This document shows, one piece after another, positions 11,728-21,253 of a DNA stretch of 64,000 nt. This stretch comes from Massospora cicadina (lineage: Eukaryota > Entomophthoromycota > Entomophthoromycetes > Entomophthorales > Entomophthoraceae). The position numbers and the translations under genes are program-made. The stretch lies in contig JAKSZP010014506.1 in NCBI GenBank assembly GCA_022478985.1, positions 62,001 through 126,000 on the forward strand, read 5' to 3'. Each line of letters starts with the position of its first letter. Within the stretch, counting starts at the first letter, position 1. The notes beneath the pieces are model-generated. The model had not been told where the DNA came from. It made no database searches and saw only the letters and a program-made list of their open reading frames with translations.

Positions 11728-12316
11728 TGCACGATTGAAAAAATCTAGTTTCTGACTGCTATTATATAAATAATTCTTTTTGGTGCCACCAGCAGGCAAT
11801 CAAATGCAGCCTAACTGAGTAGGGAGAGGTTTGAGGCACCAACAGCACCAAACTTTGCCTACTACTGGTTGGTTATGCATAATCCTCTGTGTGGTTGGCC
11901 CAACCCAACCACGCAAAAGCTTTTTAAAACAGAGCACCCGAAGAAACCACAGGTATGTGAGGTATACTAACCCCAAAACATCCTTTTTTTTATTCAGGAA
12001 CATAAAAAACAAAGGTGCTCGCCAACCAGAGCTCGTCTGGAGAGCTACCACCAATGCTCTTCAGGTAGGGAATGCTTGGGAATAAAATTTTAAAGTGAGC
12101 TTTGGAATAGGCAGGTGCGCCTTATAAAGGCCACCTCTTGGGGGCCTCACCCATGTCATTAATTATTCTTTCACAAGACTAATCAATAACTTGGGTGAGG
12201 CACAACCCAGCGCCCAAAATGACCAAGCCAAATATATTTAAAAACGATCCAACTAAGATTCAGAGAATCCAAATACAATTCAGAATGTAATGATCAAGAT
12301 GAACTCAATCATTACA
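11728..12316 (+). repeat. 5' LTR of the TRIM-like element
   Basis: 589 bp, aligned along its length with 12,903-13,495. It carries a TATA box candidate (tataaa, 12,123-12,128) and ends in cattaca. Confidence 0.88.
12123..12128 (+). promoter_or_regulatory. TATA box candidate in the TRIM-like LTR
   Basis: tataaa in gcgccttataaaggcc, conserved in the other LTR at 13,302-13,307. Position about 190 bp before the LTR end is reasonable for a U3/R boundary. Transcription direction would be plus. Confidence 0.5.
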
Positions 12317-12902
12317 TTACCCCCCACTAGAAGAGGGCCCCTCCTCAAAGAGGGGCCCCTCAGCAGAAGGCTGCCACGATGAGGGCTTCCTGGGGCGAGT
12401 TTCCTCAAGCCCCAGGAAAATCAGCCTGGATAAACTCTGGACCCCTCAAGGGAAACATAAATGGTGAGAGTGAATTGGGACTAGGTTGCCAGAATTAGCC
12501 ACTTGGCCCAAGGACACATGCACAGCACTTGGCTTCATTGCGCCCACCCTCCCAATCTTCTGTTGGCAACGGGCTTACCATCCTGACCAAAAAAGGCGCT
12601 TTCCCCAACAGAAGCGTGAGAGGGGTGCATGGTGCAGCGCAGCTGGATGTCTGACCACTTTTCTGGGTGGACCATCCATGGGTGAAGGAGCCTTGCTGGG
12701 ACATGTATACTCAGTGCCACCAAATCCCTGGTGAGTGGGAAGCCCCACCAAGATAATTAACTGATGGTCACTTCAAGTCCAGGGTTGGCCATAAGTCACT
12801 GGCTTCAACTGGTGCTAATTTCTCAACAACTGTGACCAAGTGACCACTGAGGTCAGCCAAACTGAGGATCAGGGTGTGCAGTGCATTTTGACTTTGGAAT
12901 TA
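12317..12902 (+). other. Internal region of the TRIM-like element
   Basis: No retroelement domain found. It starts with a GC-rich inverted repeat (gagggcccctc near 12,334 and gaggggcccctc near 12,350), which could fold into a hairpin next to the 5' LTR. An 82-codon open frame at 12,486-12,734 (plus) has no recognisable motif and is probably chance. I could not identify a clear primer-binding site or polypurine tract. Confidence 0.5.
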
Positions 12903-13495
12903 TGTCACAGTTGGAAAATTACCAGTTTCCAACAGCCAATAGATAAATAATTCTTTTTGGTGCCACCGTCAGGCAACCAAATGCAGACTAACTGATCATG
13001 GAGAGGCTTGGAGCACTGACAGCGCCTAACATTGACAACTACTTGTTGGTTATGAAAAGTCCTCTGTGTGGTTGGTCCAACCCAACCATGCAAAAGCTTC
13101 CTTGAAACGAAACACCTGAAAAAGTACAGGTATGTGAGGTATACTAACCCCAAAACATCCTTTATTTTTATTTTAGGAACATAAAAAACAAAGGTGCTCG
13201 CCAATCAGAGCTCATCTGGAGAGCCACCACCAATGCTCCCCGGTAGGGAATTCTAGGGGAACAAAATTCCAGAGTGAGCTTTGGAATGGGCAGATGCGCC
13301 TTATAAAGGCCGCCTCCTGGGGGTCTCACCCAAGTCATTGATTAGGCTTGCACAAGCCTAACCTACAACTTGGGCTAGGCACAACCCAGCGCCCAAAGCA
13401 ACTAAGCCAAATATATTTAAAAACAATATAACTCAGATTCGGAAAATCAGAATCTGAGTTGGAATGTATTGATTGAGATGGACTCAATTGTTACA
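12903..13495 (+). repeat. 3' LTR of the TRIM-like element
   Basis: 593 bp, TG...ACA, followed by the 5-bp target duplication gcaat. Aligns with the 5' LTR, with scattered substitutions. Confidence 0.88.
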
Positions 13496-14542
13496 GCAAT
13501 CAGATGGAGTTAGTAATGGAGGCTCTTAAGCACGTGGGCCATAAAAGATTCTTAAAACGCTGATATACCTATAATAAAGGTTCGACTTGGAGTGCATGTC
13601 AGACGAAGTGCACCAAGCCTCTGGAGTTGTGCATACCTTGTGCAAGTTTTAGCCCGCTGGAGAAGTGATTTAAGTTTACGCCATTCCCCTCACAGTGTCA
13701 TTCAGTAATGTCTCAATTGACGTGGTGGGACCTTTGCCAAATGCCTCCAGTGGATCTAAATTTATCCTTGTATTGATTGTAAACTTCAACAAGTGGGAAA
13801 GGCCTTCTCATTCAAGTTTTACACCACAAACTCCGCCGCTCACTTAAATTACAATCAAGTTATTATAAGGCATGGTTGCCTTCAAGTTTTACTGTTAAAT
13901 AATGGCAAAAACTTTACTTTTGACGTGGTGAGAAATCTGATGGATTTAGTAGGAGTAGAGCAGCAGATAATTACCACATACACTCTATCCTCAGATGGAA
14001 GTGTTGAGCAATAAGATGGGACCTTAGAAGGAATAAAAGAAAATATTCCTCAACTATAAGTCAAAATGGGATCAGTTGCTGCCCTCAAAGTGGTTGGATT
14101 ACCTTTTAAGACACCACTGAGCGATTGAGGTTCACCCTTTTAAAGCCCTGTATGGGCGAGAGGCAGCTCTTCCAATCCTCCTGGAACTGATAGTCTCAGC
14201 AGACCAGAATAATCTATTACCTGGAAGCTACCAGCAGGAGTTAGCCGATGAACTTATAATACTTTAGTTAAAAGCTTTAAACAACATTGGTCAACACGCA
14301 AAGCCAACAAGAGAGCCAGAGATAAAGTATACTACCGGAGTTCAGCTTAGGAGACAAGGTTTTGTTTTTCTATTTAAAGGAAACACAACCAGAGAAATTA
14401 CAGGCCATTTGGACTGGGCCTTCCAATGACCTAACAAAGAGAGGAGCAGAATATTTCATCTGGATGATTATACTAATGGTATGCTTTGTAGAGTAAATGC
14501 CCAGCATCTCAGATCATTCCACCAGATCTTTTTTTGAGAGTT
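13496..14542 (+). pseudogene. G1 copy A integrase
   Basis: Integrase with zinc-binding N-terminus, DDE core and C-terminal tail. Near 13,510 a His-Val-Gly-His-type segment precedes the core; the core entry (IDVVGPLPNASSGSKFILV) is near 13,715-13,775. An open stretch at 13,793-14,014 covers the core around LLNNGKNFTFDVVRNL, where the second catalytic Asp of the usual SDNG is Asn, and ends in a DGSVEQ block where the third catalytic residue lies. The tail (14,120-14,180) contains a PFKALYGREAALP-like block. Several frameshifts; dead. Confidence 0.82.
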
Positions 14543-15029
14543 TGACTCACAGATGAGGCCATAACTGGTTCAGAAGATAAATTCTTTGCCAATTAAAAAT
14601 GATGTAAAAGTCCCCAATCTGGTGAAGGCTCAGGTGCCTAACCATCCATGGATAGGGATTAATGAGCCCCTTTTATATATTTGGATGAGCAAAGGAATTT
14701 TCAACAGTATCAAGATGACATCATATTAATAATTCTTGCACTGATGGAAGATATATTAATTTATGAAGTCAATAATGCCTCTGCTCTCACTATGAAAATT
14801 GACCCCCTTATATAACTTTAGGGGGCCAGAATAATTTGCATTCCACCAATAATTTTATGATGAGCTGACTAAATTATGCCAACGATAGCATCTGAGGATC
14901 AAACTAAATATTAATAAATATGGAAATTAACTAATTTTGAGAGTCACAAAAAATCTGATGCAAGGTGCATTGTAGAAGCGTCATCACTCAAGCCTAAAGT
15001 TTAGATGATTATTAACTAAATTAGTAACA
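14543..15029 (+). repeat. G1 LTR, 3' LTR of copy A and junction to a second G1 fragment
   Basis: 487 bp, starting TGACTCACAGATGAG and ending AGTAACA; aligned with 41,124-41,609 and 63,334 to about 63,826. A TATA-like sequence (cttatataac, about 14,809) is conserved in all three. The bases after 15,029 match the leader after the 5' LTR at 41,610, so this LTR sits between two G1 internal regions. Confidence 0.88.
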
Positions 15030-15756
15030 AACTAATACAGCAGAAGGTAAGATGGACCAACCCTAGAAACATTGGCTAGTAAAAGGGCCCCTGAAAATCC
15101 AGGTTTAGGGATAATTACTGCAATACAGATCTTATGCCACAAGAATGGCTCAAAGAGAACTAAGCTACTAAAGCAGCGATCAGAAGACGTCTGGCTAGGG
15201 GATCTTGGTAATCTCCCATATTAAAACTCATATTCCTAATTATTATATTATAAGTTATTCATTTTTATATTTTAGTTTCCCTTAAGTATAACATGCTTAA
15301 CTTGTACCTTAATAAAAACTTTTCACAAATCATAATTTTATCCTTTTACTTGCGCCTATAGTTGATTAAGTGATCTAAACGCTTGAAACCAGTCTGGGAT
15401 TGATTTTATATACAGAATACAGTAATCAGTCTAAGACCTGCTCTGTTTGGAAGAAGATACTCTATAACGCGTATAACTTATAGTTATGCTGTCAAGAGAG
15501 AGTTTGGATTGACTCGTTGAGCCCCAAGGGCCAACATACTATGTATATCTCTAAGAGTGTTTACAAGAGTTTCGCCATGGGTGCAAAAAGTTTACCAAAG
15601 TGATCAATGCTACAATTGGTAGCATCATAGAAGAATTTGCTCTATGAGGAAGATTGTGATCTTATCAAAGTATGTCTGGTGCCTAATCTACGCGTAGTAG
15701 ACTCCCTTAGAAGTGTTTCTGCCTCACATGTTAACAAACTTAGGTTGGCAAGCTGA
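15030..15756 (+). pseudogene. G1 leader and gag fragment of a second, truncated G1 copy
   Basis: Aligned with 41,610-42,350. It includes the AT-rich stretch also seen at 1-200 and 41,812-42,000, and the segment equivalent to 2,096-2,430. It stops inside gag at about 15,756, where G3 reverse transcriptase sequence begins. The expected ATG after the leader (MAQHPEAG in copy B) lies near 15,055 but is degraded. Not functional. Confidence 0.8.
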
Positions 15757-15770
15757 ATGTGACAAAGAGG

Positions 15771-16950
15771 TGGATGTTCAAGAAAAACTCTACTGTGTCC
15801 TCTCCTGTGGTCTTCTCCCAGAAACCAGATGGTACTTATAGACCAGCATGGGTTACAGACACTTGAATAATGTGCCGCTTCCTGACCCCTACCCTTTGCC
15901 CTTGGAGGCAACAATTTTCTAAGCAATTTCGAAATCAAAGGTGTTTCACAAACTTGACCTAGTGACCGCTTTCATCAGGTACAAGTCATGTCTGGCCAGG
16001 AGTAACCGGCTGAAATTAACACTTGGTATGGCATTTACCGGTTTAAAGTTATGCCCCTTAGTTTAAAAATCTAGCAGTTTCCAGCGCCAATTAGATGACG
16101 CATTGGGTGATTCAGATTATCCTATGCAATTGCTTATATGAATGAAATCTTGATCTAATAATCCAATTCTGAACAACACAGCAAGGATTTGGTAGCAGTG
16201 GCTGCAGCTCTTGAAAGTTGATATGATTTTTAAGCCATTCAAAAGAAAGTTCTTTAGAGAGAAAATAATTCCTGAGAATCTGATCTTAAGGGGTTATTAT
16301 GCCATTGCGCCTTCTAAGCTGGACGCCATTTGCTCATGGATTACCCAGTGACACAGAAAAATCTTTGAAGCTTCCTAGGATATATTACAAATCTCAAGGC
16401 GTTCTCATCAGCCATTTCAGAGCTTACCTCAACTCTTCACTCCCACAGGTAGAAAATCCTCATTTGTTTAAACTTTAGAATTCCAGCGAGTATTTGAGAC
16501 AATTAATGAAGGTTTTAATACTATTAAACCCGATCTTTGTCATGCTGATGAAGATAAACCTATTCTTGTGTCATGTGACGCCTCTGATACTTCAGTTGGG
16601 GCTGTACTTCTACAGAAACATGATGGACATGAAAACCCTGTGGCTTTCTTCTCAAGGAAGTTCAGCGCCACTGAGCGAGCTTGGGCATTTATGATAAAGA
16701 GTTGGTGGCAGTTTCATAGACCCTGAAGCAACAACAGTACCTATTACAGGGGGTCAGGCACACATTGGTTTTGCGCACAAATCACAAATTACTCGCTTAT
16801 TAACTCAAAACTCAAAAGATGGCTCTTAGGTAGACCATAACTGATTGTGACTTTCTTAGCTTTTGATTTCAAGTTTGAGTTTGTAAAAGGAGCCTCCCAT
16901 ATGTAACCTGATATCTTGAGCCGCGCACCCTGTTGAGGCCTGTTGTAGAT
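15771..16950 (+). pseudogene. G3-1 reverse transcriptase and RNase H
   Basis: Reverse transcriptase blocks in changing frames: YRHLN(N)VPLPDPYPLPLE (about 15,852-15,908), FHKLDLVTAF (about 15,945), and a catalytic box near 16,130 reading YMNE instead of YxDD. RNase H is better kept: DEDKPILVSCDASDTSVGAVLLQ starts near 16,550, followed by NPVAFFSRKFSATERAWA (to about 16,690) with the catalytic Asp and Glu. The connection FVKGASHM.PDILSR ends near 16,922. These blocks match G3-2 at 34,930-36,120. Confidence 0.85.
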
Positions 16951-17344
16951 ACAAATTCAAAATTAGTCACAATAATTCCCCCTGATCAGTTCATTGCTCA
17001 GCCGCCTCCATCCATTGCTGTAATTACATTTCCCACCTTCAACCCTAAACCAAAAGATAAACCTAATAATAAAATCAAAAGCTAAGGCCAAATCCCAGAG
17101 GTCCACACCCCCAGTACCCCTGATGATCCCTTGGAGCTGGTAGCCCCTGTCAACGAAGGTTCTTTACTGGACGCTATTATAACTATTACTCCGAGTCAGT
17201 GACTGTAGTTACTACGTCTGACTCAGTCCAGCTTTCTTTTGGCATTAGAGATTCTCTCCTGGATGCTATTTTGGCATCCTAGTTGACTGATCCTGAAGTT
17301 CATGACACCTGGCTAAATTTGATGCTGATAAATCCCCATTTAGA

Positions 17345-17927
17345 TGGTATTCTCAAAAGGATAGGGTAATATATTTTGTGACAAGGTATAGGTCCTTTCT
17401 GATATGTGTTCCCATATCATAAGGAAACATCATGACCCACCAACAATGGGTCATCATGGTGCTAAAAATGTATCAATATAATCAAGTGAGGGTATGATTA
17501 GAATAGACTGACAAAGGAGGTTCCCTCGTGGATTGACAAATTCTTGATCTGCGCTAGGTCTAAGTCAGATAGAATAGGAAGGAACGCCCTCCTCCACCCT
17601 CTTCAACAAGAAGCGGGACCATTTATGCCACTGTCTGTGAACTTTATTTTAAGCTTACACAAAACCCATGGATATGGTGTAATCATGCTAGTGATAGATT
17701 GCTTTACAAAATAGATATCTTTATCCCTTGTATGATGATCACTATAGCTGAGGACATGGCACGCATATTTTTGGCACATCTGTTTGCTCTGTTTGGGGTT
17801 TCCCAAGAAGTAATCAGTGATAGTGGACCTCAGTTTACCTCACAATTTTGGGAGGCTATGTGTGCAATATTGAACATAAAGCCATGCAGATCCTCAGCTT
17901 ATCACCCCCAGTAAGATGGTCAAATAG
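17345..17927 (+). pseudogene. G3-1 integrase, zinc finger and catalytic core (first part)
   Basis: A His-His-type stretch (HHDPPTMGHHG, about 17,430) and a Cys-type stretch (SALGLS for CLICARS, near 17,550) mark the HHCC domain. An open stretch at 17,699-17,914 carries the core: EDMARIFLAHLFALFGVSQE, then VISDSGPQFTSQFWE with the second catalytic Asp, then SSAYHPQ before the third catalytic residue. The solo LTR at 17,933 cuts the gene just after the DGQ motif; it resumes at 19,265. Confidence 0.85.
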
Positions 17928-18373
17928 ATCACTGTTGAGAATATTTCATTCTCAATACTAGATGACTCCATTAGTGTACCAGACCAAACAGTATGAAGAC
18001 TGCTAGCCCTTACTTTTTCACAATCATTGGCAACCTAATCTTACAAATTTGCGGGGCAACCCTCCAACCCAGCAGACCAACAACTTCTCCTTCTGATTCA
18101 TGACCACTTGTTATAGCTCATAGGTCCTCTCCTGGGACATGTCCAATAAATGTGGTTCAGCGGCCTCTATTGACTCCCTCACAATTACTTCCCTTCAATC
18201 CTTCCAGTCCTTTATTGTTGCTGCTAGTTTCCCAAGTTCCTGCGGGATTTCCATCTAGTTCAAGGTTGAGAGTTGGTTGCGCCGACCACTCCAGGTGTTT
18301 AACCCAGCACCTAACAACTGGTAAAATTGAGTCCCACCTCTATAAGCTAATCTAACTACTGTTAGCTAAAAAC

Positions 18374-18382
18374 TATATAAAG
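18374..18382 (+). promoter_or_regulatory. TATA box candidate in the solo LTR
   Basis: tatataaag, about 440 bp into the LTR, a plausible U3 promoter position. Single copy, so conservation cannot be tested here. Confidence 0.4.
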
Positions 18383-18653
18383 ATGGGAAAACAATTAATA
18401 GATTTTAAGATCTGAAGATTTGAAGATTTAAAGATTAGAAGATAATTTTAATAAGAGGGAGATCAAACTATTTATAGGTATTTCTTGCCTGTACACATCA
18501 TTGGCATTTATTTCCAGCATCATCAGCACTCACTAGTGATTATCCCTGCTTAGTATTCGTCAGCACTCTCACTGGTAATACGCATCATCCTCAAATGTCC
18601 ATGGGTATGTTGGTCCTTGATTTATCATAATCTGAACCAATTAAATATATTGA

Positions 18654-19140
18654 CATCCTCGGCATAAGTCACCAATGTCAAATTAGACCAAAATATTGCT
18701 GGGGATTGTTCCCAATACTCTCACAAAGTTGAAATGCAATTCAACTTTATTTAATTAATATTAAATGATTTGGCATCCTTGGCATAAAACAATGGTACTC
18801 CAAATTATATTTGACTTGTGCTGGTAAACCCACAATCATTTTCACATGGAGGTGGTGCCAGGATAAAAGCCTGCCAAACTTAAACAATTATTATAATTAG
18901 TTCAGCATCCTTGGTATAAGTCGCTGGTGTGAAAATTGGCTGAAAATTCTCAAATCATTCCCTGATATTTTTGACATCAAATTTAAGCAATTTTTTATCT
19001 TATTTGATATTAATTATCTCATCATCCTTGGCCTCAGTTGCCAGTCTTGAGACCCACCAATTTCCTATCAGGGATGGTCCCTGATACTTTCTTGATCCTG
19101 CGGATCAAGACAGCTCAACAACCAAATGGGGAGCAAAAAT
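18654..19140 (+). repeat. Four diverged ~120-bp tandem units inside the solo LTR
   Basis: The motif catcctt/cggcataag recurs at 18,654, 18,774, 18,905 and 19,023 (spacing 120, 131, 118), each followed by a similar short text (gtc[ag]c[ct]ggt/aatgt) and AT-rich spacer. The units lie downstream of the TATA candidate, so they would be in the transcribed part of the LTR. Confidence 0.65.
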
Positions 19141-19264
19141 TTGGGTATTATCATTAAATAAAGAATCAAAATTAGCAAACTAATTGGTAATCATCCTCAA
19201 TTAATTATTATACTAATTTCATTGTTATGTGAGGAATATCACCTGGTTAAAATTTAACAAGCAC

Positions 19265-19950
19265 ACAAATCAGTCCTTGTAGCAGTACCTTTGATGCTAA
19301 GTGACTTCTTTTTCAGGATAAATGGCAGCAGACCTCCCTATAACCCAATTTTCATACAACTCCCTCCATGTATCAATGGGGGTGTCACCTATGTATGCTA
19401 ATTTGGGTTACAACCTAAGTTCAGTGATGGGCAACAAGCACATAGTAACATACCTGTTGCATATCCCTTTTTCGTTCACATATGGAAGGTGCAGAAACAG
19501 GTTCAGAGCCATATTACTAAATCCACCAATGATGTCAAGTAATTGCAGAAAAGAAAAGAAGGGAGGCCCCTGACTATCAAAAAGGTGGTTTGGTTATGGT
19601 GTATACCAAGAATTTGCACCTCAAGGTGCCAAGTTGTGGTTATCTTTAAGCACACAGGCCCCTTCCCCATTTACCAGGTGTTCAACACTAGATTATTTTA
19701 CATGGAACTTTCCCATACTGAAAGATTAACAACTCATTTCACGCCTCCTCCTTATCACCATTTAAAGGACAGAAGCCTGTAGAGGTGGAGCCCATCATGG
19801 CTGTGGATGCACAGGAGTTTGAGGTAGAGCATATCTTGAGCTAAAGAAGAGTAAAGCGTGTTTTCAATATCTAGTATCTTGGAACGGATTCCCATTTTAT
19901 GAAGGTAGTCAAGTTCCATCTAAAGATTGTAACAACTTTTAAGAGTAAAT
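19265..19950 (+). pseudogene. G3-1 integrase C-terminus and chromodomain
   Basis: Continues the gene at 17,345-17,927. An open stretch at 19,322-19,573 holds ADLPITQFSYN and GVSPMYANLGYN, the integrase tail of Gypsy elements. A chromodomain follows at about 19,800-19,940: EFEVEHILS, then after a frameshift QYLVSWNGFPFYEGSQVPSKDC, matching the usual beta-strand/aromatic pattern (YLVxWxGxP...E..W.P) except Gln for the last Trp. G3-2 has the same domain at 37,650-37,775 with its Trp retained. Chromodomains bind methylated histone tails. Confidence 0.87.
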
Positions 19951-20075
19951 TTCCAAGTTTTATAAAGACAACTTTGAGGCACCTTCACCTTACTCCCCAA
20001 GAAGGCTACAATTGCAGCCATTAAACTCCCAACCCTACACAGGAATTATGCTTTGGTTAGCGCCCCTGAAGGGGG

Positions 20076-20705
20076 TGGACCATATCCTTTTAGGAAGGAG
20101 TAACGTAAGGGTCTTAGCTCCAGCTATTAAGCTGGATAGGGTTACTCACCTCTTTAGAACCAAAATAAGTTCAAACTCTAGGGCCCTGCCTCTCACAAAA
20201 ATCTATGACCTAGGGATTACACTGGATGAGAGATGGTGGCTGCTGCCCCACCCTGTTTGCCACATGCCTTTCCCACACTTACCCCTCCCCCATATAAACC
20301 TACCCTAGTGTCAAAATCTTCAAGTTTATTTTTAAGAAAATTAAGCAACTTTATGCAAAATTTTAGGAAATCTAAAGAGGCTCTCTACCACGGTCTCCAT
20401 TACCTGCCTCCAACAGGTGGTGCACCCAGAAGTCAACCTGGGTATCAAAATCTTACCTAACAAGTCAAATTTGGGCAAAAGTCAAAAAAGAGGGCAAACT
20501 CTAGGATCAAACTTTATACTTTATTATAAACAGGAAGAGCGAATATAAACATTTATAACTCTGGAAAACGAAATGAGAATAGCTTGGTAATGTTGACTGA
20601 TGCTACTGAAAGGAAACTGGCAACCATAGAACAAAAATTAGAGATTTAAAAATCTGATTTCACTCCATAAAATAGAGATTCAGCTTAGCAGCTCTCCCTA
20701 TCACA
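20076..20705 (+). repeat. G3-1 3' LTR, truncated
   Basis: Starts TGGACCATATCC right after a purine tract (ctgaaggggg) and aligns with 37,922-38,542 of the complete G3 LTR. It lacks the last ~125 bp of that LTR. A TATA candidate (ccatataaac) lies near 20,291. Sequence after 20,705 is unrelated. Confidence 0.75.
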
Positions 20706-20960
20706 ATCTTCAATCCATGGGTCAAGAAAATGAGATTTGTGCACCACTTCTTGGGGTCACCCTTTTAAGCTCAGGGTGCTGTTTTGGTAGTTTTTGTGCC
20801 AATTAGTTTTTGATATAATGCCATATTTTAATTTTCTATTAGTGGTGCTAAGCTAAATTGTAAGTTTAAAATAAGTCATATTTCAAGTTGCTAATAATGA
20901 TGCTAAGCCTAAATTGTTGGTTATATTAGTTATTGTGTTGGTTTTAAATTTTTATTTTTT

Positions 20961-21170
20961 AATCAAGGTGGGCCGACCTGAGGATGATACTGCACCAATT
21001 GAGGGAAAATTGGATGAATGGGAAAGGAGGACAAAATCCAGAAACCCTCCATGCGCAGCATATGATAGGCCAGGAACTCCATAGACTGCCTTTGCTATTT
21101 GCTATCTCAGTTCAGGGCATTGGTGCACAACACCAACACAGTCATAGTTATCCCCTACCCAAAGTTCCTC
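20961..21170 (+). repeat. Arm of a ~210-bp inverted repeat
   Basis: Reverse complement of 24,571-24,789 with scattered differences; both contain the shared text gcatatgataggccaggaac. The pair flanks LINE copy 2 and the AT-rich tandem repeat. Each arm is preceded by a T-rich run ending in ag just before gtggg, so it may be an exon-like block of an old gene or part of an unknown element. Confidence 0.75.
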
Positions 21171-21234
21171 TACCAGAATCAAACTTGGGAGGCAGTAATT
21201 GAGGTCCCTATTCTACCACTGGGGTATCCTCCCC

Positions 21235-21253
21235 TGGTTTTAAATTTTTAAAT
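21235..21253 (+). repeat. Left target site duplication of LINE copy 2
   Basis: tggttttaaatttttaaat, 19 bp, repeated exactly at 23,902-23,920. The AT-rich LINE 3' end makes the inner edge uncertain by a few bases. Confidence 0.85.

Larger units (their letters stand above)
11728..13495 (+). mobile_element. Small non-autonomous LTR retrotransposon (TRIM-like)
   Basis: 1,768 bp inserted in G1 copy A: LTR (11,728-12,316), 586-bp internal region, LTR (12,903-13,495). LTRs begin TG and end ACA. Five-base target duplication: tcaat (11,723-11,727) and gcaat (13,496-13,500), one mismatch; copy B has gcaat once near 62,281. The internal region encodes no gag, protease, reverse transcriptase or integrase, so an unseen autonomous relative must have mobilised it. 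Element size is at the upper end of or above classical TRIMs. The two LTRs differ visibly, so insertion is not recent. Confidence 0.88.
1..15029 (+). mobile_element. Ty3/Gypsy element, family G1, copy A (5' end outside window)
   Basis: Order on the plus strand is gag region, aspartic protease, reverse transcriptase, RNase H, integrase, then a 3' LTR, the Ty3/Gypsy order. The 5' LTR and gag start lie left of the window; base 1 corresponds to about 41,817 of G1 copy B. Three later insertions split it: 201-2094, 3709-8996 and 11,728-13,495. Each one removes cleanly when compared with copy B, which is uninterrupted at those points. All reading frames carry stops and indels, so this is a dead copy. 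G1 and G3 differ throughout pol and LTR. Confidence 0.9.
17933..19259 (+). repeat. Solo LTR of an unrelated LTR retrotransposon family
   Basis: 1,327 bp starting TGTTGAGAATATTTC and ending TTTAACA, flanked by atcac (17,928-17,932) and agcac (19,260-19,264). G3-2 has the uninterrupted site near 37,100 (gagcacact). This fits insertion with a 5-bp duplication (one mismatch), then LTR-LTR recombination removing the internal part. TATA candidate at 18,374-18,382. It does not match the LTRs of G1, G2 or G3. An open frame at 18,152-18,355 has no recognisable motif. Confidence 0.82.
15757..20705 (+). mobile_element. Ty3/Gypsy chromovirus, family G3, copy 1 (5' truncated)
   Basis: Begins at the reverse transcriptase and runs through RNase H, integrase and chromodomain into a 3' LTR cut at about 20,705. 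Gag and protease are missing; the left edge abuts a G1 gag fragment. A solo LTR of another family (17,933-19,259) interrupts integrase. The chromodomain places G3 among chromoviruses (the Tf1/MAGGY type), whose chromodomain is known to direct integration to particular chromatin. Every frame is broken. Confidence 0.9.
20706..21253. other. Non-element spacer with part of an inverted repeat
   Basis: No gene recognised. It holds two diverged ~65-bp copies of a text containing gatgctaagc[c]taaattg (about 20,840-20,930) and the ~210-bp block repeated inverted at 24,571-24,789. A short open frame (20,984-21,202) covers that block but its partner is full of stops. Confidence 0.5.

Noticed and set aside
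12486..12734. 82-codon frame in the TRIM-like element
   Set aside because: No retroelement domain and overlapping frames on the other strand are equally open; not called as a gene.
18152..18355. 67-codon open frame in the solo LTR
   Set aside because: No motif, lies in a region better explained as U3, single copy; treated as chance.
18654..19140. CRISPR-like spacing of repeats
   Set aside because: Units are long, diverged and in a eukaryotic LTR; not a CRISPR array.
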